NCBI GenBank assembly: GCA_039698075.1
Contig: JBDKTJ010000014.1
Span: forward strand, 25,124 to 89,123
Origin: JAJFVC01 sp039698075
GTDB taxonomy: Bacteria; Planctomycetota; Planctomycetia; Pirellulales; Thermoguttaceae
DNA length: 64,000 bases
Direction: 5' to 3'
The notes below the pieces were generated by a model. The model worked only from the letters and a program-made list of their open reading frames with translations. It was not told the DNA's origin and made no database searches. Both the position numbers and the translations under genes were made by a program. Below, one piece after another: positions 15,447 through 23,395 of this stretch (position 1 is its first letter; every line of letters starts with the position of its first letter).

Positions 15447-17180
15447 ATGACCGCCACCGACGAACTGCACGCCTCGCTGCCGCTTTTGATCCGGCTTCTG
15501 CTGGAGAAGGAGATTCTCACTCCCGACCAGGTGAAGGACATCACCGATGCGCGGCAGAAGGACCACGGCTCGCTCGAAAACCTTTTGGTGAGCAAGCGGC
15601 TGGTCATGGATCAGCATATCGCGGAAGTCTACGCCGATTACCTGATGATGCCGCTGTTCGACACGGTGCCGGATGAAATCGATCCGCATCTGGTCGGATT
15701 GCTGCCCGACAAGTTGTGCCGGGAACACATGTTTGCGGCCGTGGCCGTCAACGGCGACGTATTGGACGTGGCGTTCACGTCGTTTGAAGACGCCCTGATG
15801 ATCGACGAGTTGCAGTTGCTGGTCAACATGACGATCCGGCCGTTGATCGCGCCGCTGTCGGTGGTCGACAAGATTCTCAACACGCTGTACGTCACGGCTC
15901 GCACCAAGTTCATCAGCCACATCGAGGACTTTGCGGACGACGGCCAGGACGATGACCAGGAAGGCGAACTGCCGGACGACGACAACATTTTGGAGTTGAA
16001 CCAAGCGCCGCCGCCCGGTCCCGATGGACGCATCATCCGCATGGTGAATCAGATCCTCGACGATGCGTTGCAGGCCGGAGCCAGCGACATCCATCTCGAA
16101 CCGTTCGAGGATTCCTGCGCGGTGCGGCTGCGCATCGACGGGGCGCTGCGCGAGTTGACGCCGCCGACCAAGGCCCAATTCATTCCGATCATCTCCCGCT
16201 TCAAGATTCTGGCGAAAATGGACATCGCCGAAAAGCGCATTCCCCAGGACGGCGCCATCGCCGTCAAGGCCGCCGACAAGCGGGTCGACTTGCGCGTGAG
16301 CACCGTGCCGACCGTCTACGGCGAGAAGATGGTCATGCGTATTCTCGACAAGGGCGCGATCCCGATCGAACTGACCGGCCTGGGATTCGACCAGCGGCAG
16401 TCGACCGACCTGATCGAGTCGATCCGGATGCCGCACGGGCTGATGCTGGTTACGGGCCCCACCGGCAGTGGAAAAAGCACGACGCTCTACGCCTGCCTCA
16501 ATTTGCTCAACGAACCCGACACGAATATCTGCACGGTCGAAGACCCGGTGGAATACAAGTTCAAGGGCATCAACCAGGTGCAGGTGAAGACGCAGGTGGG
16601 ATTGACGTTCGCCGGCGCGTTGCGCGCATTTTTGCGGCAAGATCCCGACGTCATCATGGTCGGCGAGGTGCGCGACCAGGAGACGGCCCAGATTTGTCTC
16701 CGCGCGGCGTTGACCGGCCACTTCGTGCTCTCGACGATCCACACGAACGATTCGTTGTCGGCGGTGAACCGCCTGGTCGACATGAGCATCGAGCCGTTCC
16801 TGCTGGCCTCGACGCTTCGCGTGCTGGAGGCGCAGCGGTTGATTCGCCGCCTCTGCCGCGAGTGCCGCGAGCCGTACGAGTGCACGCCCGAGTTGGCCAA
16901 ACGGCACAACCTCGAGCCGGGCCAGACGCTTTATCGGCCGAAGGGTTGCGACGCTTGCCGCGGCACGGGCTACAAGGGCCGCGTCGGCGTATTCGAGGTG
17001 GTTCGGATCACGCCGCACATGGCCAGTTTGATCCAGTCGCGCACGCCCTTGCCCCAGTTGCGGACCGCCGCGCGCGAACAGGGTATGAAGCTGCTTCTGG
17101 ACAGCGGCATGGACAAGGTGCGCGAGGGCGTGACCAGTCTCGAGGAAGTGTTGACCGTCGCCACGGCCGAAGACGAATAA
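15447..17180 (+). CDS. GspE/PilB secretion-assembly ATPase
   Basis: 577 residues, the normal length. An N-terminal GspE N1-like domain (about 8-150) is followed by an acidic linker (EDFADDGQDDDQEGE), the N2 domain and the catalytic domain: Walker A GPTGSGKST, Asp box, Walker B DPDVIMVGEVRD, His box and a four-cysteine zinc site (CRECREPYEC ... CDACRGTGYKG). It hydrolyses ATP at the cytoplasmic face to drive pilin addition. All key motifs are intact. The ATG follows the preceding stop by ten bases. PilB rather than PilT is favoured because of the N1 domain and the zinc site. Confidence 0.93.
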   Translation: MTATDELHASLPLLIRLLLEKEILTPDQVKDITDARQKDHGSLENLLVSKRLVMDQHIAEVYADYLMMPLFDTVPDEIDPHLVGLLPDKLCREHMFAAVAVNGDVLDVAFTSFEDALMIDELQLLVNMTIRPLIAPLSVVDKILNTLYVTARTKFISHIEDFADDGQDDDQEGELPDDDNILELNQAPPPGPDGRIIRMVNQILDDALQAGASDIHLEPFEDSCAVRLRIDGALRELTPPTKAQFIPIISRFKILAKMDIAEKRIPQDGAIAVKAADKRVDLRVSTVPTVYGEKMVMRILDKGAIPIELTGLGFDQRQSTDLIESIRMPHGLMLVTGPTGSGKSTTLYACLNLLNEPDTNICTVEDPVEYKFKGINQVQVKTQVGLTFAGALRAFLRQDPDVIMVGEVRDQETAQICLRAALTGHFVLSTIHTNDSLSAVNRLVDMSIEPFLLASTLRVLEAQRLIRRLCRECREPYECTPELAKRHNLEPGQTLYRPKGCDACRGTGYKGRVGVFEVVRITPHMASLIQSRTPLPQLRTAAREQGMKLLLDSGMDKVREGVTSLEEVLTVATAEDE

Positions 17181-17193
17181 GGAATGGGATCGC

Positions 17194-18288
17194 ATGGCTT
17201 TTGAAGATTGGTTTATCGCCCGCGCCCGAGTTTCAAGCAAGTCGCACAAGGGCGTCTCGTTGGACGACAAGATGAGCTTTTTTCATCAGTTGGCCACCCT
17301 GGTGTCTTCCGGAACGCCGTTGTTGCAGGCCCTGGAGATCAGCGCGGAGCAAAGCCAAAGCATCAAGTTGCGCAGGGCATTGAAGGACATCGCCGGCCGG
17401 GTGGCCGCCGGCAGCGCGTTGTACGCCGCCGCGAGCAATTACACGAACATCTTCCAACACCACTGGATCGAGGTGATCCGCACCGGCGAAATCACCGGGA
17501 AAATGGCGATGGTCCTCGAGGAACTCAACAAGCAGATCCGCGACACGCGGGAAACGCGCCGCAAGGTGTCCGGCGCGATGATGTACCCGATCATCTTGAT
17601 CCTCGTCACCGTGATCGCCGTGACGGCCATGTTGTGGTTGGTCGTCCCGACGTTCGCCAAGATGTTCAAGGACATGGGCGCCGAACTGCCCGGCATGACG
17701 CAATTCGTCGTTGACGCCTCCGCGTTCATCGTCCGCTACGGCATTTTCGTCGTCCTCGCGGTCGGACTGGCGATTTTCGCGTTCCGATGGTACTACAAGA
17801 CGCCCGCGGGCTGCCGTCGCGTCACCGGCACGCTCATGGCCGTCCCCATGATCGGCGAATTGTTGGTCCAATCGGCGATGTACCGGTTCGCCTCGAACAT
17901 CTCGCTGCTGCTGAAAAGCGGCATTCCCATGTTGGAGACGCTCACCGTCATGGAAGGCGTTTTCCATTCGAGTCCCGTCTACCGCGAAGCGATCGAGCGG
18001 GTGCATCATCGGGTCGCCGCGGGCCGCCCGCTGGCCGCGTCGCTCGAAGAAACCCGGCTGTTCACCACGATGATGATCAACGTCGTCCAGGTCGGCGAGG
18101 GATCGGGCCAACTCCCCATGGTCATGGAACAAATCGCTCCCTATTACAAGGAAAAAATGGAAAGCCTGGTGGCGAAAGTCACGAAGCTTCTCGAACCCGT
18201 CATCATCATGGGCATGGGCTCGACCGTGGCCGGCATCATGCTGGCCATTTACATGCCGATGTTCGAGATGGCGGGCAAGGTCCACTAA
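17194..18288 (+). CDS. GspF/PilC inner-membrane platform protein
   Basis: 364 residues with the duplicated GspF domain: first copy about 25-145 (FFHQLATLVSSGTPLLQALE), second about 225-345 (FASNISLLLKSGIPMLETL), each followed by hydrophobic helices. The protein forms the membrane platform rotated or pushed by the ATPase encoded just upstream. Spacing of 13 bases and AAGGA upstream support translation in the same operon. Slightly shorter than many PilC proteins, because the N-terminal cytoplasmic part is brief. Confidence 0.92.
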   Translation: MAFEDWFIARARVSSKSHKGVSLDDKMSFFHQLATLVSSGTPLLQALEISAEQSQSIKLRRALKDIAGRVAAGSALYAAASNYTNIFQHHWIEVIRTGEITGKMAMVLEELNKQIRDTRETRRKVSGAMMYPIILILVTVIAVTAMLWLVVPTFAKMFKDMGAELPGMTQFVVDASAFIVRYGIFVVLAVGLAIFAFRWYYKTPAGCRRVTGTLMAVPMIGELLVQSAMYRFASNISLLLKSGIPMLETLTVMEGVFHSSPVYREAIERVHHRVAAGRPLAASLEETRLFTTMMINVVQVGEGSGQLPMVMEQIAPYYKEKMESLVAKVTKLLEPVIIMGMGSTVAGIMLAIYMPMFEMAGKVH

Positions 18289-18302
18289 TTTCTCGCTCCT
18301 TC

Positions 18303-18746
18303 ATGTCTTTTCGCCGCCGCACGACCGAACGAAACGCCACGTCCAACGGATTCACGTTGGTCGAGTTGGTCGTCGTGTTGACGATCGTGGCGATCATGAC
18401 GGTGATGAGCGCGCCCAGCTATTATCGCGCGGTCAAGCAGTCGCGGGCCGACATCGCCGCCGCCAATCTCCGCACGATTTGGGCCGCCCAACGACTCTAC
18501 TGGCTCGAAAACCACGAATACACCGGCGCGATCTCGACGTTGCAGTCGTTGGGATTGGTCGACAAGCAATTGCCGACCAGCGCCGACACGCTCGAAGAAA
18601 ACCGCTCCGGCGGATTTTTCTATCAGGCCGCCACGACGTCCGGCAGCTTCACGGCCACCGCCACGAACACGCAAGACGGCGTGACGATCACCATCGACCA
18701 GAACGGACAAATCAGCCCCACGGGCGTCACGCTCGGATTTCAATGA
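18303..18746 (+). CDS. Type IV prepilin-like protein (GspG/PilE-like minor pilin)
   Basis: 147 residues. The leader ends at SNG|FTLVELVVVLTIVAIM, a full prepilin peptidase motif with Glu at +5, followed by the long helix and a head containing an Ala/Thr-rich C-terminal part. Distinct from the pilin at 11997 in its leader and head. It begins 14 bases after gspF and its stop overlaps the next start in ATGA, so it belongs to the minor-pilin group that usually primes pilus assembly. Confidence 0.85.
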   Translation: MSFRRRTTERNATSNGFTLVELVVVLTIVAIMTVMSAPSYYRAVKQSRADIAAANLRTIWAAQRLYWLENHEYTGAISTLQSLGLVDKQLPTSADTLEENRSGGFFYQAATTSGSFTATATNTQDGVTITIDQNGQISPTGVTLGFQ

Positions 18747-19690
18747 ACGGCGATACACCGACCCGACCAACGATCCGACGTCGGCCGCCGCCCCGGTCAA
18801 GGCTGCGACGCGGCTACACGATGCTGGAACTATGCGTCGCCATGATGGTGTTCAGCATCGCCATCTCGGGGCTGTTCCCGATGGTGACCGTGCTGTCGCG
18901 TCACTTGCAACCGCTTCGCACGTGCGACGCCCAGCCGAAGTCCACGGCGGTGTCGTGGTCGCCCGCCCGCGATTTCGAGGCCGTTCGCTACACTTGGGCA
19001 ATGACGGCCTACGACGACCCTTGGATGCGCAAGTTGGGCGCCGGCGCGCGGGTCACCTCTTCGGCGATCGCGTCCGTCTCGCCGACGCCGCTTCAACCGT
19101 CCGTGCGTGCACAGGACGACGACAACGGATCGGTTGACATCGACGGCGACGGTTTGGAGGATTACGCAGGCGACGCGTGGACGTACAACAACGCGGCGCC
19201 GCTGGCCGTTGGCGGAGATCAGCACCGCGGCGCCGCCCTGCCCGCCGGTTCCTCGTCCGCCGGCATCGCGGTGTGGAACATCTCGATCGCCACGTCCGGA
19301 TGGTACGCGATCCAAGCCACGTGGACCGCCGCCGCCGATCAGGCGACGGATGTGCAATTCACGGTTTATCGAAACAGCATTGCCATGGCCGACCCGGTCG
19401 CACTGAATCAACAAGCCGCGCCGATCGGGGTCGCCGACGCCGACGGACATCGTTGGGCCACGCTCGCCAGCGGATCGCTCGCGGCCGGCGACGTCGTTCA
19501 GGTGCGGCTCGGCGATGTGCGCGCCGCATCGACCGAGACGGGCAAATACGTCGTCGCCGACGCCGTGCGTCTCGTTCAAAACACCGTAAAAGTCAAATCG
19601 CTCGAACGATCGCCCGCCGCGGTCAATAAGAATAGCAACAACGCGGACATGACCGTCAAAACTTCCGTGACGATCAACCTGAACCCATGA
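18743..19690 (+). CDS. Prepilin-like protein with a golvesin/xanthan-lyase-type C-terminal domain
   Basis: 315 residues, about twice the size of a minor pilin. A basic leader ends at RRG|YTMLELCVAMMVFSIAISG, a type IV prepilin motif with Glu at +5. After ~100 residues comes an acidic stretch (DDDNGSVDIDGDGLEDYAGD) that could bind calcium. A beta-rich module at about 173-280 follows: GWYAIQATWTAAADQATDVQFTVY, a repeat of NQQ, and a closing VVADAVRLV. That pattern matches the golvesin C-terminal / xanthan-lyase accessory domain as I know it. The protein could place a binding module at the pilus tip. Coupled by ATGA overlaps to both neighbours. Confidence 0.7.
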   Translation: MNGDTPTRPTIRRRPPPRSRLRRGYTMLELCVAMMVFSIAISGLFPMVTVLSRHLQPLRTCDAQPKSTAVSWSPARDFEAVRYTWAMTAYDDPWMRKLGAGARVTSSAIASVSPTPLQPSVRAQDDDNGSVDIDGDGLEDYAGDAWTYNNAAPLAVGGDQHRGAALPAGSSSAGIAVWNISIATSGWYAIQATWTAAADQATDVQFTVYRNSIAMADPVALNQQAAPIGVADADGHRWATLASGSLAAGDVVQVRLGDVRAASTETGKYVVADAVRLVQNTVKVKSLERSPAAVNKNSNNADMTVKTSVTINLNP

Positions 19691-20343
19691 AACCGTTCGA
19701 CCGACGCCGCCGAAACGCTTTCGCCGCCCGGTGCATGCCGAGTGTGCGACGGTCCGCACACGGCTTCACGCTGATCGAAGTCTCGATGGCATGTTCGCTG
19801 ACTGTCATCATGGCCGTAATGCTTTCCACCACATGGCGGCTGTTGATGCCCGCCACGGCGTCGCTGATCGCGCGGGGACAGCTCTTTCAGGAGATGGACG
19901 TCGCGGTGGCGTCGCTCAGCCGCGACCTCGGAGGCAGCCTGTCCGACTATCAGGACGCCGACCATCTGCCCGGCCAAAAGAGACAAGGACTGCTGCTGGC
20001 CGCCGCGTCGACCACCGATTCGGCCGGCGACCATCTGCGGCTTTGCTACGATGGAGGCGACTCGCCCGACGGCGTAGCCACGTGGATCGCCCCGACCAAC
20101 GACGTGGTGGTCGACTACTATGTCGACGCCAACACTCGGACGCTGCGACGATTGAAGACGGCGAGTTCCAGCGTCACGTCGTTCACCGTGGCGAAAAACG
20201 TCGATAGTCTGACGGTCGCCAACTACGACTCCGACTATCTCCAAGTCGATTTGACCTTTTCCTGCGACGTGAAAGCCGTCCATCAACTCAACCGACGCAC
20301 GCTGACCCGCCAATGCACCCTTTTGGTCAAGAAAACGCCATGA
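19687..20343 (+). CDS. GspJ-like minor pseudopilin
   Basis: 218 residues with a long basic leader ending at HG|FTLIEVSMACSLTVIMAVML, followed by a hydrophobic helix and a beta-rich head. The size and the place after an I-type pseudopilin suggest a GspJ/PilW-like subunit of the priming tip complex. Overlaps the previous stop by four bases and the next start by four. The head region has no recognised enzymatic motif. Confidence 0.72.
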   Translation: MKPFDRRRRNAFAARCMPSVRRSAHGFTLIEVSMACSLTVIMAVMLSTTWRLLMPATASLIARGQLFQEMDVAVASLSRDLGGSLSDYQDADHLPGQKRQGLLLAAASTTDSAGDHLRLCYDGGDSPDGVATWIAPTNDVVVDYYVDANTRTLRRLKTASSSVTSFTVAKNVDSLTVANYDSDYLQVDLTFSCDVKAVHQLNRRTLTRQCTLLVKKTP

Positions 20344-20780
20344 CCGGCCCCCTGCCAAACCGACGCGGCTACGCCTTGATGTTGACGATGATTTTTGTCG
20401 TCTTCTTCGGCGCGGTGCTGGGCATCGCGTGGCGGCAGATCGCCTCGGCTCTGCGCGTCGAGCAATTCGGCGAGATGCGCCGGCAATGCGACCGCGGCAC
20501 GCTGCAAGCGGCGGCCGCCGCCATGAAGGTTTTGGAGAGTCGACTGCGTTGGGACTCCGCCGCCGGCGCCGTCAAGTTGGCCGACTCCGACAGCGCCGCG
20601 TTCGCCTACAAAAAAAGCGTCCTCGACGACCAAGGCAACGTCCGTTGGTATTCGATCACGATGTCGCGGACCGCCACCAGCGGAACCGTCAGCGGCAACG
20701 TGACGACCGATTGGACGATCAACGTCACCAGCGAATCGACGGAGCCCGCATATTCGGAGTTACCCAACCCATCCCCTTGA
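20340..20780 (+). CDS. GspK/PilX-like small pseudopilin
   Basis: 146 residues. The start RRGYALMLTMIFVVFFGAVLGIAW resembles the N terminus of GspK/PilX proteins, which have a Gly-hydrophobic cleavage site without the Glu at +5. Full-length GspK is about 300 residues, so this is a reduced version or a different minor pilin. It closes the run of four overlapping prepilin genes. The assignment rests on the leader and position. Confidence 0.55.
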   Translation: MTGPLPNRRGYALMLTMIFVVFFGAVLGIAWRQIASALRVEQFGEMRRQCDRGTLQAAAAAMKVLESRLRWDSAAGAVKLADSDSAAFAYKKSVLDDQGNVRWYSITMSRTATSGTVSGNVTTDWTINVTSESTEPAYSELPNPSP

Positions 20781-20795
20781 ACCGGTCGATCTGCC

Positions 20796-21299
20796 ATGAG
20801 CCACGCCGCAAAAATATCGTCCGCAACCGCGTCCGCCGCACCTTGTGGAATCGAGCGCCGACGCGAGGACCGACGGCGGCGTCCGACCAGCCCTTGGGCG
20901 GCGTTTTGGCCGTTTGGCCACCGGATGCAAAACCGACGCGCCAACGACCACCGACGCCCCTATTTCGTCGATCGTTTCTCGTCGGCAATGTTCGTGGTCG
21001 TCGTGATGCTTTTGCTGGCCACGCTGCTGGACGGCTTTTTGACGCTGCGACTGCTCGAAGCGGGCGCCGACGAGGTCAATCCGGTGATGGACTATTTGCT
21101 CGATTACGGCGCACTGCCGTTTTTGGCGGGCAAATATCTGCTGACGGTCGTCGGATTGCCGCTCCTGTTGATCTTCAAGAACCACACGTTGTTCGGCACG
21201 CCGCTCCGCGTGGCGCATTTGATTCCCGTGGTCGTCGGACTTTATATCGTCCTGCTCGGATACCAACTCGTGCTGATGCACGACAACGCCCTGCTCTGA
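20796..21299 (+). CDS. DUF5658-like small membrane protein
   Basis: 167 residues. An Arg-rich hydrophilic N terminus (about 60 residues) is followed by three to four membrane helices, with the recognisable segment LLDGFLTLRLLEAGADEVNP that I associate with DUF5658 proteins. No enzymatic residues are evident. The gene sits 15 bases after the pilin run and is probably co-transcribed; a role in the pilus system is not shown. Confidence 0.6.
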   Translation: MSHAAKISSATASAAPCGIERRREDRRRRPTSPWAAFWPFGHRMQNRRANDHRRPYFVDRFSSAMFVVVVMLLLATLLDGFLTLRLLEAGADEVNPVMDYLLDYGALPFLAGKYLLTVVGLPLLLIFKNHTLFGTPLRVAHLIPVVVGLYIVLLGYQLVLMHDNALL

Positions 21300-21324
21300 G
21301 CGGCGGCCGATCCGCGGCGTCGCG

Positions 21325-21564
21325 TCAGTTTCGCGGGGCGTCGGGGTTCATCACGACGGCCACCTGGATCGTGCCCGATTTCAGGACGGTTTTGATCGCG
21401 GCCACCTCGCCTTTGATTTCTTTCAACTCGTCCAGGACGTTGGCCTCCTGGGCTTTGCCGTTGTCGTCGTCGGCCGCCGCACGGATTTTTTCATGCGATC
21501 CGATCGCAACGCCAAACACCACGCCCGCCGCCAGCAACATCGCCCAACCAAAACGACGACTCAT
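21325..21564 (-). CDS. Small exported or membrane-anchored coiled-coil protein
   Basis: 79 residues with a basic start, one hydrophobic helix (FGWAMLLAAGVVFGVAIG) and a predicted coiled stretch (NVLDELKEIKGEVAAIKTVL). The ATG has AAGGAG eight bases upstream. Not recognised as a named family. It lies 32 bases downstream of tsaB on the same strand and converges with the pilus operon; its stop is 25 bases from the end of the DUF5658-like gene. Confidence 0.6.
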   Translation of the reverse strand: MSRRFGWAMLLAAGVVFGVAIGSHEKIRAAADDDNGKAQEANVLDELKEIKGEVAAIKTVLKSGTIQVAVVMNPDAPRN

Positions 21565-21590
21565 CGCAAGTTCTCCTTTTCTTGTTGAGG

Positions 21591-21614
21591 GACAGGTCAG
21601 CAACCTGTCTTTTT
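21591..21614 (+). terminator. Possible rho-independent terminator of the pilus operon
   Basis: GACAGGT, five-base loop, ACCTGTC, then TTTTT on the plus strand. It overlaps the end of tsaB (opposite strand) and lies about 290 bases past the last pilus-operon gene, beyond the small convergent gene, so its use as terminator is uncertain. Confidence 0.35.
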
Positions 21615-22283
21615 GTCCCATTTTTCTTCCGCCGCGCTTCGACGACTGTAATGCGGTCCAAGCCGCCACAGATCGTCGCGACGCCCTTGGGCAAAATCGT
21701 AAGCGGCCCGACGAGCCACCTCCGACGCGCGCGGCGTCCAACAGTGCGTCGCCAACGCCCGAACGTGCGACGGCAGCCGATCGATCCATCGAGCCAAGCC
21801 GGGGCCCGACACCACCTGGCCCGGCGTAAGTTGCGACAACCACGACGGGCCGTCCAGCAATCGCTCGGGCTCCTGGGGTTCAAACCAGCCGTCCGAGCGT
21901 CGCGCAAACCGCCGAGCCACCAGTTCGCCCCGCTGCGCGTCCTGGACCACCGAGACTTCGGAGACGTCGTCGGGCGAGGCCCCGGCGATCACGGCCAGCG
22001 TGTCGACGCCCAACAGCGCGCCGCCGGTCGCGTAGGCGAACAACTTGGCGCTGGCGATGCCGATCCGCAGCCCGGTGAACGAGCCGGGCCCTTGAGAGAC
22101 GGCCGTCAGTTGCACCTCGTCCGGTCGCCAACCGACCCGGCCCAACAAATCGCGCATCGCGGGCGCCAACGACTGGGCGCTTCGCTGGGTGTGACTTAAC
22201 TCCATTTCCAGCAACACGTTACCGTCGATTGCGGCGGCCACGCTGCCGATTTTTTCCGTGGTTTCCAACGCAAGAATCTTCAT
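21597..22283 (-). CDS. tsaB: tRNA threonylcarbamoyladenosine biosynthesis protein TsaB
   Basis: 228 residues, full length. The start MKILALETTEKIGSVA and the internal VSQGPGSFTGLRIGIASAK are the hallmarks of TsaB, the non-catalytic partner of TsaD in making the t6A37 modification of ANN-reading tRNAs. The protein has the ASKHA fold. It is monocistronic or followed by the small gene 32 bases downstream. The C-terminal half is variable, as usual. Confidence 0.93.
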   Translation of the reverse strand: MKILALETTEKIGSVAAAIDGNVLLEMELSHTQRSAQSLAPAMRDLLGRVGWRPDEVQLTAVSQGPGSFTGLRIGIASAKLFAYATGGALLGVDTLAVIAGASPDDVSEVSVVQDAQRGELVARRFARRSDGWFEPQEPERLLDGPSWLSQLTPGQVVSGPGLARWIDRLPSHVRALATHCWTPRASEVARRAAYDFAQGRRDDLWRLGPHYSRRSAAEEKWDKKTGC

Positions 22284-22484
22284 GAGACACCAGCACCCAA
22301 ACGCAAAGCATGTACGTCGGCCCCTCTCTCAAGATGGCGGATTTCTCGAAACCATACAATAGGTATCTCGACTTGACCGCCGCAAAATGCGACAATACAC
22401 TGGTGGTTCACCATTCGGGTACTCCCTCCCACAGTCCATCCAGCGTCGTTCGGGGGCAGGACCGGCGACCGAAAGTTCATCAGC

Positions 22485-23234
22485 GTGAAACGAGCTCTCA
22501 TCAGCGATATCCACAGCAACATCGAAAGCCTCGAAGCGGTGCTGGCCGACATTCGAGACCAAGGCGTTTCCGAAATCTTTTGCCTCGGCGACCTGGTCGG
22601 ATACGGCCCCAACCCGCGCGAAGTGATCGACGAGGCGATGAAGTGCCGCCGCTGTTTGTTGGGCAACCACGACCAAGGCGCGCTGTTCGATCCGGAAGGT
22701 TTCAATTCGGGGGCCGAACGGGCGATCTTTTGGACGCGCAACCAACTGGAAAACGGACCCGGCACGCCCGCCGAGCGTCAGCGCCGTTGGGATTTTCTCG
22801 GCGAGCTGCCGCGAAACCACACCGACGGCAACATGCTGTTCGTTCACGGCTCCGCCCGAAACCCGTTGAATGAGTACGTATTTCCCGAGGACATCTACAA
22901 CAAGCGGAAACTGGAGAAGATTTTCGCCCTGGTTCCGCAGTTCGCTTTTCAGGGGCACACGCACGTGCCGGGCGTGTTCACCGAAACCTTCAATTTCCTC
23001 AGTCCCGACGAAATCAACAACGAGTATCGCCTGGGCCGCGAAAAGGCGATGATCAACATCGGCTCGGTCGGCCAGCCGCGCGACGGCGACCCCCGGGCGT
23101 GCTATGTGATTTTGGAGGACGAGGTGGTGCGATTCCGCCGCGTGCCGTATCCGTTGGATCGGACCATCGCCAAGATTTACGACGTGCCCGAGTTGGACAA
23201 TTACCTCGGCGACCGGCTCCGCGACGGACGATAG
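22485..23234 (+). CDS. Calcineurin-type metallophosphoesterase (YfcE/MJ0936-like)
   Basis: 249 residues with all metal motifs: SDIHSN near the N terminus, GDLVGYGPNP, GNHDQG and GHTHVP. Such enzymes are two-metal phosphodiesterases or phosphatases acting on diverse substrates; the natural substrate cannot be read from sequence. The start is GTG because it gives the canonical KRALISDIHSN start; the ribosome site is weak. It stands alone between tsaB (divergent) and yidC. Confidence 0.88.
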   Translation: MKRALISDIHSNIESLEAVLADIRDQGVSEIFCLGDLVGYGPNPREVIDEAMKCRRCLLGNHDQGALFDPEGFNSGAERAIFWTRNQLENGPGTPAERQRRWDFLGELPRNHTDGNMLFVHGSARNPLNEYVFPEDIYNKRKLEKIFALVPQFAFQGHTHVPGVFTETFNFLSPDEINNEYRLGREKAMINIGSVGQPRDGDPRACYVILEDEVVRFRRVPYPLDRTIAKIYDVPELDNYLGDRLRDGR

Positions 23235-23395
23235 GCTCTGTTTTTTTCAATCCGACTTTTTACCGAGAGATCAACTAACCGCGGATGAATGCAGTTTGAC
23301 GCCGATTCGTGGGGCGAGCGTGTTGCGACGAAGTTCGCCACTCCGAGTGTCGCGTTTCTCTGCGTCGGTCCGCGGTTTTTTTGTAGGTCACGATC

